A DNA stretch of 42,523 bases from an uncultured Lachnospiraceae bacterium (lineage in GTDB: Bacteria > Bacillota > Clostridia > Lachnospirales > Lachnospiraceae): assembly GCA_910584585.1 (NCBI GenBank), contig CAJUBP010000040.1:5407-47929 (forward strand), given 5' to 3'. Positions 1-7,915 of the stretch are shown piece by piece. Position numbers and translations under genes: made by a program. A model generated the notes under the pieces. It worked only from the letters and a program-made list of their open reading frames with translations. It was not told the DNA's origin and did no database searches. Every line of letters starts with the position of its first letter. Positions within the stretch are counted from its first letter, which is position 1.

Positions 1-178
1 CATGGGGCGCCGTTGATGATTCCGGCATTCTGGACGGCGCCTGCGCTTTCGGAAGGGACGACGCATGGGGCGCCGTTGATGATTCCGGCATTCTGGACGG
101 CGCCTGCGCTTTCGGAAGCGGCGTCGAATAAGGCGCTGCCGATGATTCCGGCATTTTGGACGGCGCCTGCGCTTTCGG
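1..178 (-). repeat. 63-bp (21-residue) tandem repeat in the tail of the partial surface protein
   Basis: Two full 63-bp copies (1-63 and 64-126) and a diverged third (127-178) are seen, and the array continues past the left edge. On the coding strand each unit reads ESAGAVQNAGIINGAP plus a variable five-residue spacer. Copies 1 and 2 differ by only a few bases, so the array probably changes copy number. Period 63 keeps the frame. Confidence 0.9.
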
Positions 179-1870
179 GGGCTTTAGCATCTCTGGCATC
201 TTAGGCAGATCCGGTATCTTTGGCATCACCGGCGCCTCTGGCATCGGCCTAGTCTCCTGGCTCACCTTTGTTCTTTTCTTAGGTTTCGGCTCATCCTCCA
301 GCAAATCGTCCTCATCATCGTCATAATCTCCCTGCCTCCCCCGCAGAATCAGGTTGACAATCACCACAAGCAGCACGGCAATGAGGAATACCATAATCGC
401 CGTTGTCTTTCTGGAACTGGATTTCTTCTCATTTAACTGTTCTTCCAGATCTTTGTACGCGCTCTGCAGGCTCTGAAGCTCTGCGCTGCTGTCCATGGAT
501 TCTCCCTCCTGGGGAGTTTCCTGCACAGACGCGGCCGGAATATACCGCTGGAAAAATCCTTCCGCAGCGTCATACTGATACCAGCCCATATTGCCAAAAC
601 TGCTGATTGCGTATACCAGAGAAAATTCTGCTGCCGGCGGGTTTGCCGCTTCTCCTTCCGCTGCCGGTGCTGCTTCTCCTTTTACAAATACCGGAACATT
701 TTCAAATCCTTCCACAGAAGCCGTTGTGGGGGTATATTCTGCGGAAAGCCCCGTCTCTGCCGGAGGATCTAGCAAAATTACATATTTTTCTCCGATTGCT
801 GCTTTCCGAAACTGGTAAATGCTTCCGCTGGCTTCGTCAAAAACCGCAAGGGTATTTTTCACTTCAGTACTGGGCGTGGTAAGATAAACCAGCTTCAACG
901 CCCCTTTGTCAAACTGCAGTCCTTCTACTTGTTTTCCCTGGCAGGTCACTGTTGTTTTCGTGAAATCCTGGGGCACTGCGTCTTCCGGGATTGCCTCTGC
1001 CAAATCGAAAGGATGTCCGTTAATGGTGATTCCCTGGGGATTTTCCTGGGAGGTTGTCTCATCCTGGGTTTCCTGGGGCGTCTCCGGGGTTTCTGCGCCT
1101 TCTCCGCCTCTGGTTACCACAATCTTATAAGTGGCAGCGCTTCCATTCTCTGCCTTTACTACAATGCTGATGGTATTCTGCCCCGGCTGCAGATTATCCG
1201 CTCCGGTAATGGATTCCACCTTTGCTTTTTCATTGGAAGGCGTGGCATTCACTGTTACGCTTGTAACGTCCTCCGCTACAGAAGCCGTGTAATTGGTTTC
1301 GGAATACTGGAAGGATGGAGACAGAGTTCCCGGAGAAATGGACAGGGACGCAAGACTGTTGTCTTCTGATTTATTTGCGTTATCTCCTTCGATACTAGTA
1401 TCTCCATTATCAGCAGCATTATTTCCGGCGCCGGTTCCTTCATTTATCGTAATCTTGGTGCCGCCCGCAGTGAGTTCCCCGTATTCTGCCGTTCCGTCAC
1501 TGACGCTTACGCCGTTGGAACCGCTGACAGTCACAGAGGCAATTCCCGCTGCCGTTGCTTTCAGCGTAATGGAAACGTTATTTCCGCTCACTCCCACATA
1601 GCCTTCACTGCCGCCGGTATAATCCGCCTCACTGCAGCTTACGAATGAGAATTTCCCGCTGTCGTAATTAAATCCCATTTTGGCAATGGCTGCTTCCCCG
1701 TTGGGGCCTGACGCCCAGGCAGTTACAGTCACGGTATCGCCCACGCCTACCGTGGAAGAAGATACTGAAATGGTCACTGTCCCGCTTGCATGGGCCGTCA
1801 TTGGCGCAAACAGGCCAAACAACAGCAGGAATGATAGCAAAATGCCTGTAATCCGTTTTGTTCTTTTCAT
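1..1870 (-). CDS. Secreted/membrane-anchored cohesin- and cadherin-like protein, partial (C-terminus off left edge)
   Basis: The frame is open for 623 codons from ATG 1870 to the window edge with no stop, so the C-terminus is missing. AAAGGTG stands 6 nt before the ATG. Residues 1-27 are a signal peptide ending in THA-HA-type small residues (core LLSFLLLFGLFAPM). About 28-150 is a beta-sandwich rich in Gly/Ser/Thr that resembles cohesin-type domains. About 171-253 matches the cadherin-like beta-sandwich family (SLSISPGTLSPSF, NGSAATYKIVVTR). A Gln/Glu-rich helix precedes one membrane segment at about 488-509, then a stretch of Asp/Glu, then a Pro/Met/Lys-rich tail, then 21-residue repeats. 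This order puts the repeats on the cytoplasmic side. A cell-surface binding or scaffold role is inferred; the exact function is unknown. Confidence 0.8.
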   Translation of the reverse strand, partial: MKRTKRITGILLSFLLLFGLFAPMTAHASGTVTISVSSSTVGVGDTVTVTAWASGPNGEAAIAKMGFNYDSGKFSFVSCSEADYTGGSEGYVGVSGNNVSITLKATAAGIASVTVSGSNGVSVSDGTAEYGELTAGGTKITINEGTGAGNNAADNGDTSIEGDNANKSEDNSLASLSISPGTLSPSFQYSETNYTASVAEDVTSVTVNATPSNEKAKVESITGADNLQPGQNTISIVVKAENGSAATYKIVVTRGGEGAETPETPQETQDETTSQENPQGITINGHPFDLAEAIPEDAVPQDFTKTTVTCQGKQVEGLQFDKGALKLVYLTTPSTEVKNTLAVFDEASGSIYQFRKAAIGEKYVILLDPPAETGLSAEYTPTTASVEGFENVPVFVKGEAAPAAEGEAANPPAAEFSLVYAISSFGNMGWYQYDAAEGFFQRYIPAASVQETPQEGESMDSSAELQSLQSAYKDLEEQLNEKKSSSRKTTAIMVFLIAVLLVVIVNLILRGRQGDYDDDEDDLLEDEPKPKKRTKVSQETRPMPEAPVMPKIPDLPKMPEMLKPPKAQAPSKMPESSAAPYSTPLPKAQAPSRMPESSTAPHASSLPKAQAPSRMPESSTAPH

Positions 1871-1968
1871 ATTCCACACCTTTCTTCTGTTCAAAAATCT
1901 GTCATGGTTCCTTCTATTATTTTAATCTTTCTTGCTTCTTATGGCATACTGCCCCATGATTAAATACC

Positions 1969-1998
1969 ATTATAATTTTCCTGATCCCATGTTGTCAA
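1969..1998 (-). promoter_or_regulatory. Sigma-A promoter of the partial surface protein
   Basis: On the minus strand TTGACA (1998-1993) and TATAAT (1974-1969) are both perfect and separated by 18 bp. The predicted start near 1962 gives a leader of about 90 nt before the ATG at 1870. Confidence 0.8.
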
Positions 1999-2042
1999 GA
2001 GTTATGAAAATAAATGCAGAAGAAACGTAACCGTTCAGCCCA

Positions 2043-2067
2043 GGACTTTGCGCTTGCTGCAAAGTCC
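2043..2067. other. Perfect 9-bp stem hairpin without T-tail
   Basis: GGACTTTGC and GCAAAGTCC are separated by a 7-nt loop. No T-run follows on either strand, so this is not a classic intrinsic terminator. It lies 105 bp past the stop of the metallo-hydrolase and upstream of the next promoter. The rest of 1871-2171 holds no gene. Confidence 0.5.
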
Positions 2068-2171
2068 GTGAGAATGTGTAATAGTTGAGAAAAATCCGAC
2101 CTCGAAGGCAAACTGGAATACCGGTATTGCTGTACCTGCAAATCAAATTATAAGGAACACGCTCTAAACTG

Positions 2172-3215
2172 CTATTTCAGCAAAATCTGATTAGGGGCTG
2201 TGTAGTAGCTGTACACAATTTTTCCCATATCCAGAATCATGTCTTCCTTTTCCTTAGAACTGAATTCAGACTCTCCGTTCATCAGCCAATACGGAGCGTC
2301 AAAAAAAGCTGCTTTTGGATCTACTTTTTCATAAAATTCCCTGCCCAGCCCCTGAAACCCGTGATGAGCCATCTGAACATAATCAGACTTTAATTCATCC
2401 CCATACTCTTCCACCAGATATTTGGTCATGCGTTTTCTTGTTTTATCTGATTTGCCCCCTGCGCTTCCCACATCTGCGCAGAATAACATAGATTCTTCTT
2501 TCCCTTTCACGCGAAATAGCAGCGAACCGTCATTCATCAAGTCGTTGGACAGTTTATCAATGGTATCATCATATGCGCTCAAAACTTCCAGCTCCAATCC
2601 CAGCACATATTTTCTGTCACCTTTGTGCAGATATTCCAAGCCTTGGATATCCAGGGAACGAAACCTCTCTAAATCACTGTAATCTTCCCAGGAGGCATTT
2701 TTCTGCAGAGTTTCCATGTCAGGCAGTTCTATCGTGTAGACATGATGAATCTGAATCCCCTGAAGATTTTCATAAATATTCAAAAACGACGTCATATGAT
2801 CCGGATGAGGATGAGTCAGAATCCATGCTTCCACGTGATTGCCATACTGGGCGATGATCTCCCGAAGCTTCTCTTCTTCGTAAGACTGTCCGCCGTCCAC
2901 AATCACAAGGCCGGTGTCTGTGGTAATCGTATAACACATTTCCTGCTGCTGCATGACATCGCCAAACTGGGTAATTTTCCATCCTTCTTTATGAGGCTTC
3001 AGATCCGGGATATAGCCGCTGACCTGGCTGTATCCCGAGGCAGACGATTTCTGCCATTCTTTCTGCATATTTTCCTGTATAGATTCAAACTGACGGACTG
3101 CCTCATAGAGACGGTTGGTCTTGGAATTTACTTTCCAGATTCCTCCGATTGCCGCCGCCATAAATATTGCCGCTGCTGCGATACCTGCTTCTGTGATTAC
3201 CGTTTTTCTTTTCAT
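2172..3215 (-). CDS. Membrane-anchored metallo-beta-lactamase-fold hydrolase (ComEC C-terminal-like)
   Basis: 347 residues from ATG 3215, chosen because AAGGAGG lies 8 nt upstream; a longer frame to 3254 has no such site. Residues about 4-26 form a hydrophobic N-terminal anchor or signal. A metallo-beta-lactamase fold follows: the signature LTHPHPDHMTS gives the HxHxDH zinc motif, SMLFCADVG supplies the metal-bridging Asp, and MAHHGFQG the later His. The LFCADVG and AHHG spacing resembles the external hydrolase domain of ComEC. There is no competence channel domain here, so it acts as a stand-alone extracytoplasmic hydrolase. Substrate unknown. It follows two terminators, so it is probably transcribed apart from the upstream nucleoid-protein gene. 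Confidence 0.8.
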   Translation of the reverse strand: MKRKTVITEAGIAAAAIFMAAAIGGIWKVNSKTNRLYEAVRQFESIQENMQKEWQKSSASGYSQVSGYIPDLKPHKEGWKITQFGDVMQQQEMCYTITTDTGLVIVDGGQSYEEEKLREIIAQYGNHVEAWILTHPHPDHMTSFLNIYENLQGIQIHHVYTIELPDMETLQKNASWEDYSDLERFRSLDIQGLEYLHKGDRKYVLGLELEVLSAYDDTIDKLSNDLMNDGSLLFRVKGKEESMLFCADVGSAGGKSDKTRKRMTKYLVEEYGDELKSDYVQMAHHGFQGLGREFYEKVDPKAAFFDAPYWLMNGESEFSSKEKEDMILDMGKIVYSYYTAPNQILLK

Positions 3216-3252
3216 CTTGAGAACCTCCTTATGCACTTTATTATGATACTGC

Positions 3253-3281
3253 AAAAAAAAGAGGCTTCCCAGACCTTGGGA
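3253..3281 (-). terminator. Second intrinsic terminator-like hairpin
   Basis: On the minus strand a short TCCCA/TGGGA stem with a bulge is followed by CCTC and eight T residues (3260-3253). It lies just after the stronger hairpin at 3326-3355, so the two may act in series. Confidence 0.5.
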
Positions 3282-3325
3282 GTAAAATTAAAGGTATCTT
3301 AAGTTTTTCATGAAAAAATCCTTAT

Positions 3326-3355
3326 AAAAAAGACGCCCCGGACTGCATTCCGGGG
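3326..3355 (-). terminator. Intrinsic terminator of the exonuclease III / nucleoid-protein operon
   Basis: Minus-strand stem CCCCGGA/TCCGGGG (7 bp, 6-nt loop) followed by CGTC and six T residues, 116 bp past the stop at 3472. Confidence 0.85.
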
Positions 3356-3471
3356 GAGGGAGGGTTGTGCTTATTGTAAAGTACCCAGTTGATACATAAT
3401 ATTTTAAAAATTTTGCCGTTGTAGGCTGCAATGCCGCATAACAGCAGATATTCCAGCAGGCAGCCCGCGAT

Positions 3472-4506
3472 TTACTTGGAAGTAATACGCCCCACATTTT
3501 TGATTAGAATCGAAATACTCCCATCCGGATTGGTAATAAATTCAATATGTTCCCCATCCTGATACTGTTCCATCGGAATCTTAATTTCCACTCCGGTATC
3601 GGTAGTCAGATGCTGCTTTTCAAACTTTCTGGCAGTGCTTTCTGACTGTGGCTCGATTCTGAGATCCGTTCCCATTTTGTACTTTTCCAGCTTTTCCTGC
3701 ACTTCTTCCTTGTATTCTTCTTTCTCCTTAAAAACCTGGTCCAGCACAAAGGGCACTGAAACCGCCCCTGTTTCCGCCAACTGGTTGTGAATAATCTGCT
3801 TAGTTTCCATCTGCGCCTCGAACTGCTCCCCGTCGTTACAATACTTCTTCTGTACCGTGTCAATGGCCCGGGTGACGATGGAAAGCTGAGATTTTGGAGA
3901 CAAAGCTCCGCTGCATTTTAAAAATAATTTGGAAAAATAATTGGTCTTTGTTCCGTTGACTTCGTATTTCTTCTCCGTCAAAGAAACGGTAAAATCCGAC
4001 AGGCCGATGATGGCGGCCTCGGAAAGCTTCTGAGTTTCTGTGGGAAGAATCGCCCGAAACTTGATAATTTCATTGGTATTCCCAAATGCATCGGACTGGG
4101 TCTGATGGGTGTAGGAAGTCCTGTAATCCATTTTCAGCAGCGCAAGGTATTTTCCTGCTTCCGTCTCAAATAAAGCCGCGACAAAATCGGCCGGGGGAAT
4201 TTCAATATTCTGATTCATAATTTCATACAGCCGCGCTGCCAGGTTCCGGCTGGTCTCTATAAAGGCCCCTTCTTCCAGTCCCGATTCCGCGAAAGCAGAG
4301 ATCTGCTGATAGGCCTCTGATTCCTCTTTATGGAATTCACAGGTTTTCTTCTCATCTGTGGTTTCGATTCTGTAAATATGTTCCCGCAAAAAATCTCCAA
4401 AATCGGAGCCGTAATCCAACAGCGCGTCGGAAAGCACCGGCATTCCCACTGTGGAATCCAAAATATGCACGATAACCTTCCGAAGCCTGATTTCTCCTTT
4501 TTCCAT
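3472..4506 (-). CDS. Nucleoid-associated protein, NA37/YejK family
   Basis: 344 residues. The opening (KVIVHILDSTVGMPVLSDALL) and the Asp/Glu-rich middle match the 37-kDa nucleoid-associated family (YejK/NdpA, PF04245), whose members bind DNA in the nucleoid; the precise role in Firmicutes is unclear. There is no signal peptide or membrane segment. The C-terminal end (EIKIPMEQYQDGEHIEFIT) is a beta-rich stretch typical of the clostridial branch. The ATG lies 1 bp after the exonuclease III stop and uses GGAG inside that gene, so the two are co-transcribed and probably translationally coupled. Length is normal for the family. Confidence 0.8.
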   Translation of the reverse strand: MEKGEIRLRKVIVHILDSTVGMPVLSDALLDYGSDFGDFLREHIYRIETTDEKKTCEFHKEESEAYQQISAFAESGLEEGAFIETSRNLAARLYEIMNQNIEIPPADFVAALFETEAGKYLALLKMDYRTSYTHQTQSDAFGNTNEIIKFRAILPTETQKLSEAAIIGLSDFTVSLTEKKYEVNGTKTNYFSKLFLKCSGALSPKSQLSIVTRAIDTVQKKYCNDGEQFEAQMETKQIIHNQLAETGAVSVPFVLDQVFKEKEEYKEEVQEKLEKYKMGTDLRIEPQSESTARKFEKQHLTTDTGVEIKIPMEQYQDGEHIEFITNPDGSISILIKNVGRITSK

Positions 4507-4507
4507 T

Positions 4508-5263
4508 TTACTCTATCTCCAATTCCACCGGACAATGATCGGAACCAAAGATCTGCGTGTGGATTTTCGCGTCTTTCAGCCTGTCCTCCAAATCCTCTGA
4601 CACTACAAAATAGTCAATCCGCCATCCCGCGTTTTTCTCCCGGGCCTTAAACCGGTAAGACCACCAGGAATATACCTGCTCCAAATCCGGATAAAAATGC
4701 CGGAACGTATCAAGATAGCCATGGCTTAAAAGATCCGAGAACTTCTCCCTTTCCTCGTCGGTAAATCCGGCGTTTTTCCGATTTGTTTTGGGATTCTTCA
4801 AATCAATCTCCTGATGGGCCACATTGAGATCCCCGCAGTAAATGACGGATTTCTTCTCCTTCAGCCCGTCTAAATACGCAAGCATTGCCAGTTCCCATTC
4901 CATACGGTAGGGAAGCCTTGCCAGTTCATTCTGGGAATTGGGGGTATAGCAGGTCACAAGGTAGAAATCCTCATATTCCAGCGTAATGACCCGCCCTTCT
5001 GTGTCATGTTCTTCTATCCCTATTCCGTAAGAAACTGACAGGGGCTTGTGTTTTGTAAAAATTGCCGTGCCGGAATAACCTTTCTTCCTGGCATAATTCC
5101 AGTATTTTTCATACTCTCCCGGCAAATCCAGGGAAATCTGGCCCTCCTGCAGCTTCGTTTCCTGAATGCAGAAGAAGTCCGCGTTGATTTCATTAAAAAA
5201 GTCCAGAAAGCCTTTCTGAACACAGGCCCGCAGGCCGTTTACGTTCCATGAGATAAACTTCAT
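4508..5263 (-). CDS. xth: Exodeoxyribonuclease III (AP endonuclease)
   Basis: 251 residues, normal for the Xth/ExoA family. It cuts DNA at abasic sites and trims 3' ends in base excision repair, in the cytoplasm with Mg2+. Seen: the N-terminal MKFISWNVNGLRA motif, metal-binding Glu35 in IQETKLQ, the catalytic YCGDLNVAH motif, and the terminal SDHCPV with His243. AAGGAG lies 10 nt before the ATG. It heads a two-gene operon with the nucleoid-associated protein, driven by its own promoter at 5309-5337 and ended at 3326. Confidence 0.95.
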   Translation of the reverse strand: MKFISWNVNGLRACVQKGFLDFFNEINADFFCIQETKLQEGQISLDLPGEYEKYWNYARKKGYSGTAIFTKHKPLSVSYGIGIEEHDTEGRVITLEYEDFYLVTCYTPNSQNELARLPYRMEWELAMLAYLDGLKEKKSVIYCGDLNVAHQEIDLKNPKTNRKNAGFTDEEREKFSDLLSHGYLDTFRHFYPDLEQVYSWWSYRFKAREKNAGWRIDYFVVSEDLEDRLKDAKIHTQIFGSDHCPVELEIE

Positions 5264-5308
5264 AAGTGATCTGCTCCTTTTCGTTAACCGTTCTGTAAAA
5301 GTATTCTG

Positions 5309-5337
5309 ATTATAACATGTTTCCCTGGATTTTGCAA
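5309..5337 (-). promoter_or_regulatory. Extended -10 promoter of exonuclease III operon
   Basis: Minus strand TTGCAA (5337-5332), 17 bp, TATAAT (5314-5309) preceded by TGT, an extended -10. The predicted start is near 5302, about 40 nt before the ATG. Confidence 0.75.
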
Positions 5338-5394
5338 AAGCAGCCGAATGCGAACTTTTTACATTTTGAAACGGACGTTACTGTTCACACGGCA

Positions 5395-5429
5395 CTGCCA
5401 TCCACGGACAAATCCGCTGTGAATGGCAG
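5395..5429. other. Imperfect hairpin after the MutS2-like gene
   Basis: CTGCCAT and ATGGCAG flank a partly paired interior, about 22 bp past the stop at 5451. No T-run follows on the minus strand, so it is either a weak terminator or an mRNA 3'-end stabiliser. Confidence 0.4.
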
Positions 5430-5450
5430 CGCTTTCTTTCCCGGCGGATA

Positions 5451-7463
5451 TCATGGTTCTTCATACTGAATAATTTCTTCTGTATATTTCCGCTCCATGT
5501 TATGTCTGGCTTTTCTGTGCTCCACCGACTCGAAAATGATGGAAAAATCATAGTCCTCCGGATACAGTTCTGACGCCGCCACATGGAGTTTCACCCGTTT
5601 GTGGTTAATCCAGATTTTTTTATCGGGCATCTGCACCCGCAGCACTCCTTTTTCATTGGCCGGCGCACAGACAATTCCGATTTTTTTATCGGGATAAACC
5701 ATTACGCTGTCCCCCGTCTGATATTTGGGAATGAAATTTGCCTCATGCTTTTTCTTTTCTTTGATAATCTTATTTCCAGTCTTTTTCTTGCTCCGGGATT
5801 CCTGAACAGGATGTTCCCCATAAACCGGCACTACCAAGCCCTCTTTCTCGTCCTGGTATCCATAGACGATTTCTTCTTCATAAGCCGCATGAACCGCATC
5901 TTTACGAATTTCCTCTTTCCCAGTCTGGTATTCATGGACTGCCCCTTCTCCGTAGGCTGCGCAGATTGCAGTCTTAAGGATTTCTTCCGGCATTCCCAGC
6001 CTGCCTGCAATATAAAACGCGCAGCTTTCCCCGGCCTCTCCCAACACCATCTGATAAGTGGGCTGCAGCGTCTCTTTGTCAAAAGCCATTCTTGCATTTA
6101 TGATTCCCGAGGCCTTTTTCGCATATTCTTTTACCTCTGGGTAATGGGTGGTAACCAGGAAATTTGCTTTGGATTTGCGCAGTTCCTCTAAGACTGCTAC
6201 AGCAATCCCCATGCCTTCTGCCGGGTCTGTGCCGGAGCCTAATTCGTCCATAATGATAAAGCTGTCCTGATCTGCTTCCTTTAGGATTTCCAGCACATTT
6301 TGAATATGGGCGGAAAAAGTGGATAAGTTTTCCGCCAGATTCTGTCCGTCGCCGATGTCGCACAGATAGGATGCATTCATGCAGATATCGGCAGTTTCAC
6401 AGGCAGGATGCAGTCCGCACTGGGCCATCAGGCAGTTCAGCATCACAGTCTTGATTGCCACTGTTTTGCCTCCTGTGTTGGGTCCGGTGATGACAATGCC
6501 CCGAACTTCCCCTCCCAGATCAAACTGCAGCGGCACATTGATCTCTGGATCCATCAGGGGATGTCTGGCGTTCTTTAAAACAATTCTGCGCTCCGTGTTA
6601 ATTTCCGGTTCTGTCCCTCTCATATCCATGCTCAGCTTGCCTTTGGAAAAAATGAAATCCAGTTTTTCCATCATTCTGATATTTTCCTCCAGTTCCGGAG
6701 CCGCGTCTGCAACCATGGCAGTCAGTGTATATAAAATCCGGTATACCTCATTTTCTTCCTGGATGCTTAATACCTGAAGCTGCTCATAATATTTTCCAAC
6801 GGAAGACGGCTCAATAAACAGGGTATTTCCGGTGGACGACTTATCAATCACACTGCCGGGTATTTTCAGCCGGCTCTCTCTTTTTACCGGGAGACATACT
6901 CTTCCATTGCGCAGGGTGCAGTAATGGTCCGCCATGCAGCTCTGGTTGGCCCGCATGATCTGTTCTGCTTTCTGCTTCATCTGCTCTTCGCATTTTGCCA
7001 TCTGGCTGCGGATCTGGCGAAGTTCTCCGGAAGCATAGTCGTCCACAGACTCATTTCGGATCTGCCTGCTGATTTCCTCCCGCAGTTCCTCCATGGCATT
7101 CAGATTTTCCTCATAATAGGCCAGCGGATTTTGGGAAGATTTGCCTCTGTTCAGATAATCTTTCAGCCGACGGATCACTGCCAGGACTGTTTCCACCCGT
7201 TCAAGCTGCCAGGGCATCAGGCAGTCCCCTTTCTTAGAAACCGTTAAGATTTCTCTGAGTTCCTCTACGTTCTGCAGAGGCGGCGCGCCTGATTCTTCCA
7301 TCATTTTCCTGCTGTTCGTGGTATCTCTGAGCTGTTTTCGCAGGCTGCTTTCCGATAAAATGAAGGCTGCCTTTCTTATATTTTCTTTGGCATAGTCTGT
7401 CACTGCAAGGCTCATCCACAATTCTTTGATCTTGTCAAATTCAATCTGGGTTTCAAAATTCAT
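5451..7463 (-). CDS. MutS2-like ATPase lacking the Smr nuclease domain
   Basis: 670 residues against about 780-790 for typical MutS2. An N-terminal lever/clamp region comes first, then the MutS ATPase: Walker A GPNTGGKTVAIKT (about 327-339) and Walker B with signature IIMDELGSGTDPAEG (about 404-418). A KOW-like beta segment (GDSVMVYPDKKIG, about 584) follows. MutS2 proteins normally end in an Smr nuclease; here the chain ends in a short charged tail without the Smr DLHG-type motif. A 70-residue Glu/Tyr-rich insert (about 505-575) with loose repeats separates ATPase and KOW. MutS2 relatives act on recombination intermediates or collided ribosomes; without Smr, only the ATPase/clamp function can be argued. 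A terminated leader RNA (7517-7786) lies directly upstream. Confidence 0.88.
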   Translation of the reverse strand: MNFETQIEFDKIKELWMSLAVTDYAKENIRKAAFILSESSLRKQLRDTTNSRKMMEESGAPPLQNVEELREILTVSKKGDCLMPWQLERVETVLAVIRRLKDYLNRGKSSQNPLAYYEENLNAMEELREEISRQIRNESVDDYASGELRQIRSQMAKCEEQMKQKAEQIMRANQSCMADHYCTLRNGRVCLPVKRESRLKIPGSVIDKSSTGNTLFIEPSSVGKYYEQLQVLSIQEENEVYRILYTLTAMVADAAPELEENIRMMEKLDFIFSKGKLSMDMRGTEPEINTERRIVLKNARHPLMDPEINVPLQFDLGGEVRGIVITGPNTGGKTVAIKTVMLNCLMAQCGLHPACETADICMNASYLCDIGDGQNLAENLSTFSAHIQNVLEILKEADQDSFIIMDELGSGTDPAEGMGIAVAVLEELRKSKANFLVTTHYPEVKEYAKKASGIINARMAFDKETLQPTYQMVLGEAGESCAFYIAGRLGMPEEILKTAICAAYGEGAVHEYQTGKEEIRKDAVHAAYEEEIVYGYQDEKEGLVVPVYGEHPVQESRSKKKTGNKIIKEKKKHEANFIPKYQTGDSVMVYPDKKIGIVCAPANEKGVLRVQMPDKKIWINHKRVKLHVAASELYPEDYDFSIIFESVEHRKARHNMERKYTEEIIQYEEP

Positions 7464-7516
7464 GGTTCTCTTTCCTTTCCTTGGTTACAATCCAAATTGC
7501 CTTACAAAAGGAACGC

Positions 7517-7544
7517 AAAAAAAGCACAGCCGTACAGCTATGCT
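7517..7544 (-). terminator. Intrinsic terminator of the leader RNA
   Basis: Minus-strand stem AGCATAGC/GCTGTGCT (8 bp with one G-T pair, 6-nt loop) followed by seven T residues (7523-7517). Confidence 0.85.
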
Positions 7545-7721
7545 TCCTATCTTCTATATCTGCCAAAAACACAGGAATGCCGCAGCATTCCCGTCAAAGA
7601 TACACGGGCACATAATATGATTCAGCAATTGTAAGGCGAAATTACGGCAGCGCCACTCAAGAGCGTACTGAAATGTACACTCTACGCGAAAGAAGCAATC
7701 CTGCCGATGCATGATGACAAT

Positions 7722-7760
7722 TTATTCTGCTGTTTTCTCCATTACAATTACACTTAACAA
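7722..7760 (-). CDS. Possible 12-residue leader peptide
   Basis: TTG at 7760 opens a frame of 12 codons (LSVIVMEKTAE after the start) ending in TAA at 7724-7722. A strong ribosome binding site GGGAGGG (7773-7767) stands exactly 6 nt before the TTG, about 20 nt from the predicted transcript start. A short, well-initiated ORF at the front of a terminated leader is the layout of ribosome-mediated attenuators. Coding is not proven; an in-frame ATG at 7742 is an alternative start. Confidence 0.4.
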   Translation of the reverse strand: MLSVIVMEKTAE

Positions 7761-7792
7761 AAATGTCCCTCCCTTAATTTCAACTTTCGTCA

Positions 7793-7821
7793 ATTATACA
7801 TGGGATACTTGTTCCTGTCAA
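7793..7821 (-). promoter_or_regulatory. Perfect consensus sigma-A promoter of the leader RNA
   Basis: Minus strand TTGACA (7821-7816), 17 bp, TATAAT (7798-7793): both hexamers and spacing are ideal. The predicted start is near 7786. The divergent PNPOx-like gene starts 95 bp away at 7916. Confidence 0.9.
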
Positions 7822-7915
7822 GAATAAAAAATGCTTCTCACTCAGGAAATTTTATGATATCCTGGTACTACAGCAAACGTTTCATATTGGAATACGGACG
7901 GAAAGGAACCAGAAT

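Larger units (their letters stand above)
7517..7786 (-). ncRNA. Structured, terminated leader RNA or stand-alone sRNA upstream of the MutS2-like gene
   Basis: A perfect promoter (7793-7821) and a strong intrinsic terminator (7517-7544) enclose about 270 nt with no ORF of usual length. Hairpins on the minus strand: CGGCAG/CTGCCG enclosing GAGTGTAC/GTACGCTC; CCCGT/ACGGG; GGAATGC/GCATTCC (7574-7591); and a long-range AATTGTAA/TTACAATT pairing. The terminator stops 54 nt before the MutS2-like ATG, so this is either an attenuator leader for that gene or an independent small RNA. I do not recognise a known riboswitch, T-box, 6S, SRP or tmRNA signature. Confidence 0.6.

Noticed and set aside
1..204. 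Evenly spaced repeats that might be a CRISPR array
   Set aside because: Units are contiguous 63-bp in-frame repeats without unique spacers, inside a coding frame.
7554..7712. 52-codon Cys-rich ORF inside the leader RNA
   Set aside because: It has no ribosome binding site and runs through the stable hairpins; more likely a by-product of RNA structure.
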